Origin: Rubrivivax sp.
Lineage (GTDB): Bacteria > Pseudomonadota > Gammaproteobacteria > Burkholderiales > Burkholderiaceae_C
Assembly: GCA_026125665.1 (NCBI GenBank)
Contig: JAHCKS010000012.1
Coordinates: 19,326-83,325 of the forward strand
DNA: 64,000 bases
Reading direction: 5' to 3'
Program-made: the position numbers and the translations under genes
Part shown: piece by piece, positions 1 to 8,167 of the stretch
Numbering within the stretch: the stretch's first letter is position 1
Layout of the letters: every line of letters begins with the position of its first letter
Notes under the pieces: generated by a model
Databases searched by the model: none
What the model was told of the DNA's origin: nothing
Seen by the model: the letters and a program-made list of their open reading frames with translations, nothing else

Positions 1-219
1 GGTCGGTGGCCGCGCCTCGGGTGCCAAGCCCTGAGCGGCCCCCCACGACCTCGGACTTGCTCGAGGCGCTCGTGGTCTTCGCGCGCGAGTACTCGAAGCG
101 CGGCATGGCGCTGCGAGTCGCCGCCCGCGATCGGCGGAAGCCCACAGCTTCTTCGGCCGGGCCGGCGCAGCCCCCTTGCAGCGCAGACCTTCGGAGTCCC
201 GAGCGAACCCGCACCTCGG

Positions 220-1800
220 TCAACGCCACCGCAGCCGCCACAACACGGCCATCAGCAACAGCCCCCCGAGAAGGCCGTGCGACCCGGCGAGCCCGGGCCA
301 CGACGCGGTGAAGACAGACTCGGCGCGCAAGGTGGCATTGCCGAGAAGCAGGTAGGCCACCGCGAGCGCAACGATCAGCGTCGCCTTGCGCCCCAGCACC
401 ACAACGTCGGCGGCTGCCGTGCGCAGCGCAGCTCCCAGTGCCAGCGCGAAGAGGGCGAAGAAGACCCCGTAGTGATGCAGCCACGCGATCGGCGACGCCA
501 TCGTCACGGCGGCGATGGCGATGCCGAGGTCGAGCGTGCGCTCGAGGCGGCCGTCGCTCGTGCTCGTGGTCGACGCAGGCGATGCGGTGGCCGGACCACG
601 GCGTCGCCACGGCCAGAAGGCGAAGGTGAGCAACGCGAGCGAGCTCAGCGTCACCGCGGCGGGCAGCCCTGGCACCTCGTCGGGGAAACCGGCCGCTGCC
701 CAGTCGAACGCCGGCGGCGGCCGCAACGCGGCGGCGCTCGAGCCGAAGGCCGAGTCGGCCCATTGCAGCGCCGAAGCCGGGTCCAGCCAGCGCAGCACGA
801 GCCCCATGAACGACTGGTTCGGCCAGTACGACTCGCCCAAGCGTGCCAGGCCGCGCAGGAAGTCGAGGTACTCGAGATGCATGCCGAGCCCGTAGCGCGC
901 AAGCGCCACGCCGTGCCCCGCGGCGGCCACCAGCACGAGCGCCGCCGCGAGCCGCCACTCGCGCCGCAGCAGCGCCCACGCGGCGAAGAGCACGTAGTTC
1001 GGCTTGAACAGGCAGCACAGGCCGAGCAGCGCGCCGGCCAGCGCCGGCCGCCCGGCGAGCAGCGCGCACAGCGCGGCCGTCATGACGAGGTTCAGGTGCA
1101 CCTGGATCTGGCCGAGCGTGTGGCCCCACACGAGCGGGAAGAAGGTCAGGCCGAGCAGTACGAAGAGGGTGGCCGCGACGACGTGGCTGGTCGGGGCGGC
1201 GGGCATGGCAGGATGGACCGCCATTGCCCGGTCGCTGCGCCCGGCGGTGCCCCGCCACAGCAGAACGAACGACAGCACAATCGTCGCCGACAGCGCCGCC
1301 TGCGACGAGACATCGATCCAGCGCTTGAACGGCCAGTGCACGTGCGCCAAGGCGCCGGCAGCCGCGGCACCGGCTTCGGCATCCCGCGAGCACAGGTGCG
1401 GCCCCTGCGGGTGCGGCAGCAGCTCCATCAGCACCAGCGCCGAAGGTGGGTACTGGTACTTGCAGTTGTCCAGTGCCATCGCCGCGGCGTAGACCGGGCC
1501 GCCGACGCGCTGCCGGTGTGCCGCCGACAGCATCGCTCCCCACGAGTCCAGGCCCGACGGGCCCGCGAGCCTGCGCGCCTCGAGCGCCGAGGCCGCGCGC
1601 AGCGCCGGCTTCAGGTCGTCGCCGGCGGCCAGCCGCCACAGCACCGTGGCCAGCGCGATCGTGAAGGTGAGAGCGAGCGCTCCGGCCAGCGCACGCACGA
1701 GCGGCTCGGTGGCGAGGCGGCGCAACCCGACGGCCTGCCTCCTGTCCAGCGGGCGGGGCGACATGCCGTTCGTCGATGCGCGGGCAGCTGCCGGGTGCAT
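220..1800 (-). CDS. GT87 (DUF2029)-type polytopic membrane glycosyltransferase, paralogue 1
   Basis: A 526-residue, strongly hydrophobic protein with about ten membrane segments, starting with a short cytoplasmic tail. It shares a whole series of motifs with the protein at 11051-12685: LDSWG near residue 84, CKYQYPPS, GHTLGQIQ, LARYGL, PNQS and ASPIAWLHHYG near the C-terminus. This pattern fits the GT87/DUF2029 family of GT-C enzymes, which transfer a sugar from a polyprenyl-phosphate donor on the outer face of the inner membrane. It is the last gene of the minus-strand exopolysaccharide operon, 77 bases after the HAD-UbiA gene. The ATG at 1800 was chosen because it is the first in frame; an internal ATG at 1764 is possible. 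Donor and acceptor are unknown, and the family assignment is by motif resemblance only. Confidence 0.72.
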   Translation of the reverse strand: MHPAAARASTNGMSPRPLDRRQAVGLRRLATEPLVRALAGALALTFTIALATVLWRLAAGDDLKPALRAASALEARRLAGPSGLDSWGAMLSAAHRQRVGGPVYAAAMALDNCKYQYPPSALVLMELLPHPQGPHLCSRDAEAGAAAAGALAHVHWPFKRWIDVSSQAALSATIVLSFVLLWRGTAGRSDRAMAVHPAMPAAPTSHVVAATLFVLLGLTFFPLVWGHTLGQIQVHLNLVMTAALCALLAGRPALAGALLGLCCLFKPNYVLFAAWALLRREWRLAAALVLVAAAGHGVALARYGLGMHLEYLDFLRGLARLGESYWPNQSFMGLVLRWLDPASALQWADSAFGSSAAALRPPPAFDWAAAGFPDEVPGLPAAVTLSSLALLTFAFWPWRRRGPATASPASTTSTSDGRLERTLDLGIAIAAVTMASPIAWLHHYGVFFALFALALGAALRTAAADVVVLGRKATLIVALAVAYLLLGNATLRAESVFTASWPGLAGSHGLLGGLLLMAVLWRLRWR

Positions 1801-1877
1801 GAGCCGATCAGTGCCCGCTCGCCGCCCGCGTCACTGCCCGCCTGGACAACGGTCCGCCGGTCGCCGCGGTGAAGCGC

Positions 1878-3359
1878 TCACCCCCACCCGCCGCGCTGCG
1901 CCGCCAGCATCACGAGCCCGACGAGCGCCAGCACCGCCAGGCTCGTGCTGTCGCGCGCCGCGAACACCACCGGGTCGTCGTGCATGCCGCCGCGGTGCGT
2001 GATCATCCACAGCCGCATCACCCAGAACAGCAGCAGCGGCACGATGAGCCACAGCGCCCGCGGCTCGGCGTAGAGGCGCGCCGTCTCGCCGTCGTGCACG
2101 TAGAGCGCCAGCACGAGCACCGCGGCCATCGCCGCGGCCACGCCCAGCGCCATCAGCAGCACGAGGTCGGCCACCTCGTAGCCGCGGCCGGCCGCGCGCT
2201 GTCCGTCCTGTCGCAGCACGGCGCCGAGCTCGGCGTGGCGTTTCACCAAGGCCAGGCTGAGGAAGAGGAACAGCGAAAACGCCAGCAGCCAGAACGAAGG
2301 CTGGATGCCGGTGGCCGCGGACCCCGCCAGCACGCGCAGCGCGTACAGCGACGCGAGCACGATGACATCGACCACCGGCTGGTTCTTCAGGCTGACCGAA
2401 TACGCCGTCGTCACGCTCAGGTACAGCAGCAGGACGCCCTGGAAGAGCGGCGGCAGCGTCAGCGCCACCGCCGCGGCCGCGGCGAGCAGCCCGGGCACCA
2501 TCACCGCGCCGTGCGCCACCGGCACGCGGCCGCTGGCGAACGGCCGGTGCCGCTTGCGCGCGTGCCGGCGGTCCGAAGGCAGGTCGAGCAGGTCGTTGAG
2601 CACGTAGACGCCCGAGGCTGCGAGTCCGAAGGCGAGCAAGGCCGCCAGCGAAACGCCGAGCGTCGCCGCCTCGCCGATGCGGTGCGCGGACAGCGCCGGC
2701 AGCAGCACGAGCAGGTTCTTCAGCCACTGGTGCAGGCGCAGCGCGCGCAGGTAGTCGGCAAGGTGCGCTGCGCCCCGGTCGAAGACGTGCAGCAGCGGCG
2801 CGACGCCGCCGGCCGCCGCGGCCAGCGTGCCCGCCGCCGGGCCGACGACGATGGCGCCGCCGGCGTGCCGCCACACGTCGAGGTCGCGCCGGCTGTCGCC
2901 GGCGTAGTCGAAGCCGTGTTCGCCGAAGCGGCGCGCGAGCTCGCGACCCTTCGCGGCGCCGGCGAGGTTGACACCGCGCTCGCTGGCCAGCACCTCGTCG
3001 AAGAGACCGAGGTGCGCAGCCACGCCGTCGGCGAGCGAGCGGTCGGCGGCGGTGGCGAGCACGAGCCGGCGGCCGCGCGCGCGCTCCTCGCGCAGCCAGG
3101 CGACGAGCGGCTCGTGGTACGGCAGCGTCGCGGCGTCGAGGCGCACGTGCCGCGCCACCTGCCGCTTCAGATGGGCGCGGCCACGCAACAGCCACCACGG
3201 CAGCGCGAACACCAGCCACCAGCGCGTCTTCACGAGCGCGAGCACGGCCTCGTGCAGCAGGTCGCTGCGGATCAGGGTGCCGTCGCAGTCCACGCACAGC
3301 GGCCGCGGCACGTCGTCGGGCAGCGTGGCGGCGTTCATCTCGGCATGGCTCCGTTGCAC
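1878..3359 (-). CDS. HAD phosphatase - UbiA prenyltransferase fusion (polyprenyl-phosphate pentosyl donor synthesis)
   Basis: A 493-residue fusion. Residues about 20-200 are a HAD-type phosphatase with the DCDGT nucleophile motif near residue 24 and a late GDSRRD acidic loop. The rest is a polytopic UbiA-family transferase with the first aspartate motif NDLLDLPSD and a second motif around YSVSLK and VVDV. Both motifs resemble decaprenyl-phosphate phosphoribosyltransferase (mycobacterial Rv3806c) more than quinone prenyltransferases. In mycobacteria the next step removes the 5-phosphate, so a fused phosphatase makes sense. Inference: the protein makes a polyprenyl-phosphate pentose used by the GT87 enzymes of this locus. 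The GTG at 3359 lies one base after the stop of the upstream gene; the ATG at 3338 is an alternative start. Confidence 0.8.
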   Translation of the reverse strand: MQRSHAEMNAATLPDDVPRPLCVDCDGTLIRSDLLHEAVLALVKTRWWLVFALPWWLLRGRAHLKRQVARHVRLDAATLPYHEPLVAWLREERARGRRLVLATAADRSLADGVAAHLGLFDEVLASERGVNLAGAAKGRELARRFGEHGFDYAGDSRRDLDVWRHAGGAIVVGPAAGTLAAAAGGVAPLLHVFDRGAAHLADYLRALRLHQWLKNLLVLLPALSAHRIGEAATLGVSLAALLAFGLAASGVYVLNDLLDLPSDRRHARKRHRPFASGRVPVAHGAVMVPGLLAAAAAVALTLPPLFQGVLLLYLSVTTAYSVSLKNQPVVDVIVLASLYALRVLAGSAATGIQPSFWLLAFSLFLFLSLALVKRHAELGAVLRQDGQRAAGRGYEVADLVLLMALGVAAAMAAVLVLALYVHDGETARLYAEPRALWLIVPLLLFWVMRLWMITHRGGMHDDPVVFAARDSTSLAVLALVGLVMLAAQRGGWG

Positions 3360-3360
3360 A

Positions 3361-3735
3361 TCAGCTGCGCGCGATGAGCACCACGCCGGCGGCGACGAGC
3401 AGCGTGCCGAGCACGCGTTCGGCGCTCAGCGTGTCGCCCAGCCACCACCAGCCGAGCAGCAGCGTCAGCACGAAGCCGAGTCCGACGAACGGGTACGCGG
3501 CGCTCACCTGCAACCGCGCCAGCACGAACAGCCATGCAGCGGCGCTGGCGAGGTAGAGCGCCAGCCCGGCCAGCACGCGCCACTCGCTGGCCACGGCCCA
3601 CGCCACGTGCGCGGCACCGCCGTCGGCGAGTGCGCGGCTCACGCCGGCAGCCGACATGCCGAGCTTCAGCACCACCTGCGCCAGCGCCGACAGCGCGATG
3701 CTGAGCAGGATGAGGCCGAAGACGGGCAGCGTCAT
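3361..3735 (-). CDS. Small SMR/EamA-type membrane transporter (possible lipid-linked sugar flippase)
   Basis: A 124-residue protein with four predicted transmembrane helices, the size and layout of SMR/EmrE-like and ArnE/ArnF-like proteins. It ends with a typical last helix (GTLLVAAGVVLIA). Members next to polyprenyl-phosphate sugar genes are usually thought to flip lipid-linked monosaccharides, as ArnE/ArnF do. Its place between a glycosyltransferase and the HAD-UbiA fusion supports that role. The ATG at 3735 overlaps the upstream stop codon as TGATG; a GTG one codon earlier (3738) is also in frame. A multidrug-efflux role cannot be excluded from sequence alone. Confidence 0.72.
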   Translation of the reverse strand: MTLPVFGLILLSIALSALAQVVLKLGMSAAGVSRALADGGAAHVAWAVASEWRVLAGLALYLASAAAWLFVLARLQVSAAYPFVGLGFVLTLLLGWWWLGDTLSAERVLGTLLVAAGVVLIARS

Positions 3736-5275
3736 CACCGTGCGCCTCCGCCGGCCGCGCGGCCGGCCGCGGTGCGGAGCGCGGGTTCGGCCGCGCCGCC
3801 GCCCGGCGTGCGCCGCGCCGGCGCGCCGTAGCCCAGCAGCACGGCCTGCCGGAAGAGGCTCTCGTCGAAGCGGCGCGCCGCCTCCTGCCGCGCCGCGCGC
3901 CCGAGCCGTTCGCGCAGCGGCGCCGATTCGACGAGCTCGCGCGTGCGCGCCAGCATCTGCTCCGCGTCGCGACAGAGGAAGCCCGATTCACCGTCCTTCA
4001 GCAACGCCGCGTTGAAGGGCGATGCCAGCGCCACGCACGGCAGGCGCGAGGCCATCGCCTGTGCGAGCAGCAGCGGGAAGCGCGTCGTCGCCACCGGCGC
4101 CACGAACACCCAGGCCTCGGCCATGCGCCCTGCCAGCGCCTTGTCGTCGCCGACCGCCAGGGTGTCGATGCCGGCGGCGCGCAGCAGCGGTGCCGTCTTG
4201 GGCCGCACGAGGCCGACCCAGCGCACGCGCGTGTGCAGCACCTCGTCGCCGAGCAGCACGGCCAGGCGCGCCATGCGCTCGGCGGCGGCGATCCCCTCGT
4301 CCAGCACGCCGGCCAGCACCAGCGGCTCGGTGGCGGGGCGCCGCGGCTGCACGAAGAAGCAGCGCGCCACCGGGCTCTCGGCCAGGTGCACCTCGGCCGG
4401 CAGGCGTGCCGGTGGCTGCGTGCCTGCCGAGCGCGGCGCGGTGCTGCTGCCGAAGCCTGGCAGCAGGCGCGACTCCACGGCGCAGCAGGTGATGACACGG
4501 TCGAAGGGCGCCGCGCCGGTGAGCGTGCGCGCGAGCCACTGCAACACCACGCCGAGCGTGCGCAGCCGCCCGAGCGACGCCGAGCCGTGCGGCGAGTAGT
4601 AGACGACGCCGGGCGTGCGGCCGCCGGCACGTGCATGCACGCGCAACGCCACCAGCGCGGCGACGAAGCCGTGCACGTGCACGGCGGCCTGCGGCGACTC
4701 TTGCAGCGCAGCGACGAGGCGCGCGCGTGCGGCCTGCCAGCGGCGCCACGGCACGATGGTGGCGGCTCGCGCCGCACCGGCGCGTGTCGCCCGCCGACCG
4801 GGCGCGGTGGACCGGCCGCCGCCCGGCGCCCCGGTGCCGAGGGCCAGGAGGGCGCGCGCGGCAGGGGCGCGCGCATCGCCGCCGCCGCGACCCAGCGCAC
4901 GCTGGCTGCCAGGCCGCGAGGCCGCGCGCCGGCATCCGCATCGTCGCCCGGCGGGCCCTCGCGCGCCTCGGCCGGCAGCGGCGCGGCGGTGATCAGGAGC
5001 TGCGACACACCGGCCTGCTCGAGCACGGTCGAGGCCGGGCCGAGGAACCCCATCACTTCGGGCGTCAGGCTGCCGGCCAGGTGCAGCACGCGGGCCGGCA
5101 GCTCGAGCGCACCGCCGGCCGCCGAGGGCAGGGCAGGCCCGGGCGCGTCGAGCTCGGCCGCGGCGGGATCGTCGCCGCCCACGCGGCGCAGCGCGCTGCC
5201 GTCGCTGCCGGCCGCGGCGCGCCCCAGCGCCGGCACCAGCGCCGCTGCGGCAAGCCCCCGGCCGAGCCATGCCAT
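3735..5275 (-). pseudogene. Glycosyltransferase (GT4/GT1-like), apparently frameshifted near 4855
   Basis: Two overlapping frames together make one GT-B glycosyltransferase of about 513 residues. The N-terminal part starts at ATG 5275, preceded by an AGGGG ribosome site. It reads in one frame through a Rossmann-like start (RVLHLAGSLTPEVMGFLG) to about 4860. The rest reads in the neighbouring frame: the HVHGF, YYSPHGS and CCAVESRLL segments, then a nucleotide-sugar domain ending in DGESGFLCRDAEQM and a helical tail. A one-base deletion in the alternating GC run at about 4850-4860 explains the switch. Both halves keep coding character, so this is either a recent mutation or a base-calling error in a GC-rich run. 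It lies between the sugar transferase and the SMR gene of the EPS operon. If the gene is really broken, one sugar addition should be lost. Confidence 0.7.
4848..4862 (-). other. Probable frameshift site in the glycosyltransferase gene
   Basis: On the minus strand the alternating GCGCGCGCCC run is where the reading frame must move back by one base to join the two coding halves. The expected residues after PLPRA are LLALGTG in the downstream frame. Nothing here looks like a programmed slippery heptamer. Confidence 0.6.
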
Positions 5276-5310
5276 GACGGTTGCCCCTGCGGTGCGCGAC
5301 GACACCGGCC

Positions 5311-5997
5311 TCAGCGCGCGCCTTCGCGCGCCAGCACCACGCGCGCCGTGCGCGCCAGGATCGAGACGTCGAGCCACAGGCTGCGGCTCTCGACGTAGCG
5401 GCGGTCCAGCGCCACGCGCTCGTCGTAGGTGAGGTTGTTGCGCCCGCTCACCTGCCAAAGCCCCGTGAGCCCGGGGCGCACGCTCAGGTAGTGCCAGCGC
5501 GCGCTGCCGTAGCGCGCCAGCTCCTCGGCGGTGATGGGCCGCGGCCCGACGAGCACCATCTCGCCGCGCAGCACGTTGACGAGCTGCGGCAACTCGTCCA
5601 GGCTCGTGCGGCGCAGGAAGGCGCCGATCGGCGTGATGCGCGGGTCGTCGTCGAGCTTCTGGTCGCGCGCCCACTGCTCGCGTGCGCGCGCGTCGCGTGC
5701 CAGCAGCTCGCGCAGCGCCACGTCGGCGTGGCGCACCATCGTCCTGAACTTCAGGCAGCGGAACAGCCGCCCGTCGCGGCCGACGCGGTAGTGCGAGAAG
5801 AAGACGGGCATGCCGTCGGCGCGCCAGGTGGCGAAGGCGACCGCCGCCATCAGCGGCGCGAAGAGGAGCAGGAGAACCAGCGCCGCCAGCTGGTTGGCCA
5901 GCAGCAGCGCGGCGTCGGCCAGCGCCTCGGCCAGCGCGGCGGCGCCGGCGCCCGCAGGCATGGCACGCCGCGTCGCGACGTAGCTCGACAGACCCAT
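5311..5997 (-). CDS. Undecaprenyl-phosphate sugar-1-phosphate transferase (initiating enzyme, WbaP/ExoY family)
   Basis: A 228-residue bacterial sugar transferase, the short form that lacks the N-terminal five-helix domain of WbaP. One hydrophobic helix lies at about residues 30-57. The cytosolic catalytic domain follows with the usual motifs: KFRTM, the long acidic DDPRITPIG, FLRRTSLDELPQLVNVLRGEM, VGPRP and RPGLTGLWQVSGR. It would move a hexose- or HexNAc-1-phosphate from its nucleotide donor to undecaprenyl phosphate, the first step of repeat-unit assembly. It is the first gene of the minus operon. The ATG at 5997 has a clear GAGGGAGAG ribosome site, which rules out the longer in-frame extension upstream. 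Confidence 0.93.
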   Translation of the reverse strand: MGLSSYVATRRAMPAGAGAAALAEALADAALLLANQLAALVLLLLFAPLMAAVAFATWRADGMPVFFSHYRVGRDGRLFRCLKFRTMVRHADVALRELLARDARAREQWARDQKLDDDPRITPIGAFLRRTSLDELPQLVNVLRGEMVLVGPRPITAEELARYGSARWHYLSVRPGLTGLWQVSGRNNLTYDERVALDRRYVESRSLWLDVSILARTARVVLAREGAR

Positions 5998-6036
5998 GTG
6001 ACTCTCCCTCGGTCTTGATCGACGTGCCGGGAGCCG

Positions 6037-6052
6037 TGCAAGCGGCGGGCCC
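6037..6052 (-). promoter_or_regulatory. Candidate sigma-54 promoter of the sugar-transferase operon
   Basis: Read on the minus strand the site is GGGCCC, five bases, then TTGCA. The -12 element is perfect, the -24 element keeps the essential GG, and GG and GC are ten bases apart as required. Transcription would start about 30 bases before the ATG at 5997. In GC-rich DNA the -24 match is weak evidence. Confidence 0.35.
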
Positions 6053-6520
6053 GGCGGCGCTGCCCAGGTTGGTTCATCGATGCACCGGCAGGTTGCCGCA
6101 CCTAACTGCACACATGAGGATAACCAGGTCGGTGCGCGTCCGACGCCGGCGCGCGCCCTGCCGGGCCCCGACGCGGTGCACCCGCTTGGCAGGCACCCGA
6201 GGCCCGCCCGCTGCGTCGTGGGCGGCGGGCCCGGCGCGCGCTTGTGCAGGCGCCGCGCGACGTGACGACGTCGTCGATCGGTGCGCCGCCGCACGCGTGC
6301 GGGGCGCACCGCGGCGGGGAATGGCGCGCACCGATGTCCGGCGCCGCCCGCGAGTCAACTCCCGTGTTCGCGGGGGATGCCGGTTCCGATCGCTGCCACC
6401 GATCCGACGCCGGGCGCACTCCCTTGCGTCGCCGGGAACCTCCGTGACGAGATGTAATGGTGCGGTGCACCAACGTGTGTCGGCGAGCCGGGCAGACCGC
6501 CGCCACAGCCCTCGCTCGCG

Positions 6521-6546
6521 CGCGTGAACGCGCGTGAACGCGCGTG
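6521..6546. repeat. 10-bp tandem repeat, about 2.6 copies
   Basis: The unit CGCGTGAACG is present twice in a row and then as a partial third copy (CGCGTG). It lies 40-65 bases upstream of the candidate sigma-54 promoter of epsF. The function is unknown; it could be a protein-binding array or simple slippage. Confidence 0.6.
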
Positions 6547-6585
6547 CTCGGGCCCCCGCGTTCAAGGGCCAAGCGGTCCTTGCGC

Positions 6586-6601
6586 CGGCACGCGCCTTGC
6601 G
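6586..6601 (+). promoter_or_regulatory. Candidate sigma-54 promoter of the epsF operon
   Basis: The site reads CGGCAC, GCGCC, TTGC, one base from the -24/-12 consensus TGGCAC-N5-TTGC, with the right GG-to-GC spacing. It would start transcription near 6612, about 70 bases before the epsF ATG. PEP-CTERM/EPS systems are known to be linked to the PrsK/PrsR-RpoN circuit, which makes this plausible. Confidence 0.45.
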
Positions 6602-6682
6602 AACCCAACCGTCGGCTGCCGCGCGGCGCAGCAACTTGAATGAAGCCAGCAGCTGGTCAATCAGCAGGGAAGGGCTCGCACG

Positions 6683-8167
6683 ATGGACTGGACGCGCATG
6701 CTGAGGGTGCTGCTCGGGCGCCGCCGCCTGGTCGGCGGGGTGGTCGCCGGGCTGCTGGCGCTGGGCGCGGCGCTGGTGCTGCTGCTGCCCACCCGCTACA
6801 CCGCCACGGCCGCGGTGCTGGTGGACCTGGCGCAGGCCGATCCGCTGGCGGCCGCAGCCCCGAACGCGCCGCCCGGTCCGGCGGCGACGTCGACGCTGTC
6901 GACGCAGATCGACCTGCTCACCAGCAGCCGCGTGCTGCTGCGCGCGCTGCATTCGCTGCGCGCGGCGGCCGATGCGCCCACGCGCGCGCTCGCCGACGAA
7001 CGCGAGCTCTGGCAGCGCGCCACGCGTGGCCGTGGCGACTACGACGCCTGGTGGGTGGAGCGGCGGCGCGAGGACCTGATCGTCAAGCCGACACGCGAGT
7101 CGGGTGTCATCACGCTCAGCGTCACGCACGAGGAGGCGGCCGGTGCGGCACGCCTGGCTGCGGCGGTGATGCAGGCCTACCTCGACACCGTGCTCGAGCT
7201 GCGCGTCGGGCCGGCCCGCCAGTACGCGCGCTTCTTCGAGGAGCGCGCGGCGCAGCAGCGCGAGGTGCTGGCGGCAGCGCAGGCGCGCCTGGCGGAGCAC
7301 CAGCGGCGCGTCGGCGTGGCCGGTGCCGGCGAGCGGCTCGACATCGAGAACCTGCGGCTGCTCGAGCTCTCGTCGCAGCTGACGGCGATGCAGGCGGCGC
7401 GGGTCGATTCGAGCGAACGCGACGCGGCGGCGCGCCAGGCCGGCCGTGGCGACCGGCTGCGCGAGGTGTCCACGCACCCCATCGTCGTCGGCCTGCAGGG
7501 CCAGCTCGCGCAGCAGCAGGCGCGCCTCGGGGAGCTGAGCGCACGCCAGGGCGAGAACCACCCGCAGGTCATCGAGGCGCAGGCCGCGGTGGCGCAGCTG
7601 CGCGGCCGCATCGAGGCGGAAACGGCGCGGGTGGCCGCCGGCCTCGGCCTCGCCAGCCGCGTCGACGAGGGCCGCGTCGCGCGGCTGCAGCAGGCGCTGC
7701 AGGCGCAGCGTGAACGGGTGCTGCGGCTGAAGAGCGGCACCGACGCCGCGGCCGTGCTCGAGCGCGAGGTGCAGGCGGCGCAGCGCGCCTACGACACGCT
7801 GCTCGCGCAGGCCGCGCGTTCGCAGCTGGAGAGCGAGGCGAAGTCCACCCAGGTCTCCGTGCTGCAGCGGCCGACGACACCGGCGCGTCCCTCGGCGCCG
7901 AAGACCGGCACGATCCTCGCCGTCTTCACGCTCTTCGCGCTGCTGCTCGGCGTGGCGGCGGCACTGCTGGCCGAGCAACGCGACGCACGTGTGCGCGCGG
8001 CCGCCGAAGTGACGCATGCGCTCGGCTTGCCGCTGCTCGTGAGCCTGCCGCCGCCCGAACCCGCGGCCATCGCGGTGCGCGCGGCACGTGCGGCGCGGGC
8101 CCGGCGCGCGCTGCTGCCGCCGACTGGCCGGCGGCGCCGCGGCTGCGCCGAGGGTGGCAAGGCATGA
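6683..8167 (+). CDS. epsF: Exopolysaccharide chain-length determinant EpsF (polysaccharide co-polymerase)
   Basis: A 494-residue Wzz/PCP-2-type protein. The first membrane helix is at about residues 17-36 (GGVVAGLLALGAALVLLLP), followed by a large periplasmic domain rich in heptad coiled coil (roughly residues 170-390). A second helix near residues 411-433 (ILAVFTLFALLLGVAAALL) follows a Pro-rich PARPSAPK segment. This is the layout of the EpsF family found with PEP-CTERM/exosortase loci. It sets polymer length together with the polymerase and partners the kinase-like EpsG. It is the first gene of the plus operon and overlaps the next gene by four bases (ATGA). A ribosome site (GGAAGGG) lies about eight bases before the ATG. 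Confidence 0.9.
   Translation: MDWTRMLRVLLGRRRLVGGVVAGLLALGAALVLLLPTRYTATAAVLVDLAQADPLAAAAPNAPPGPAATSTLSTQIDLLTSSRVLLRALHSLRAAADAPTRALADERELWQRATRGRGDYDAWWVERRREDLIVKPTRESGVITLSVTHEEAAGAARLAAAVMQAYLDTVLELRVGPARQYARFFEERAAQQREVLAAAQARLAEHQRRVGVAGAGERLDIENLRLLELSSQLTAMQAARVDSSERDAAARQAGRGDRLREVSTHPIVVGLQGQLAQQQARLGELSARQGENHPQVIEAQAAVAQLRGRIEAETARVAAGLGLASRVDEGRVARLQQALQAQRERVLRLKSGTDAAAVLEREVQAAQRAYDTLLAQAARSQLESEAKSTQVSVLQRPTTPARPSAPKTGTILAVFTLFALLLGVAAALLAEQRDARVRAAAEVTHALGLPLLVSLPPPEPAAIAVRAARAARARRALLPPTGRRRRGCAEGGKA

Larger units (their letters stand above)
5998..6682. promoter_or_regulatory. Divergent control region of the exopolysaccharide locus
   Basis: No gene is seen in these 685 bases; open frames here are composition artefacts. 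The region separates the minus operon (sugar transferase) from the plus operon (epsF). It carries one candidate sigma-54 promoter facing each way, a less GC-rich patch around 6100-6125, and a short 10-base tandem repeat at 6521-6546. Activator sites for an NtrC-type regulator would be expected between the two promoters, but I could not identify a convincing one. Confidence 0.6.

Noticed and set aside
277-3377. Long plus-strand open frames over the GT87 and HAD-UbiA genes
   Set aside because: These are GC-skew shadows of the minus-strand genes: His/Arg/Gln-rich, no motifs, no ribosome sites.
4848-4862. Programmed ribosomal frameshift in the glycosyltransferase
   Set aside because: No slippery heptamer, no obvious downstream pseudoknot, and glycosyltransferases are not known for it. 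Simple mutation or sequencing error is more likely.
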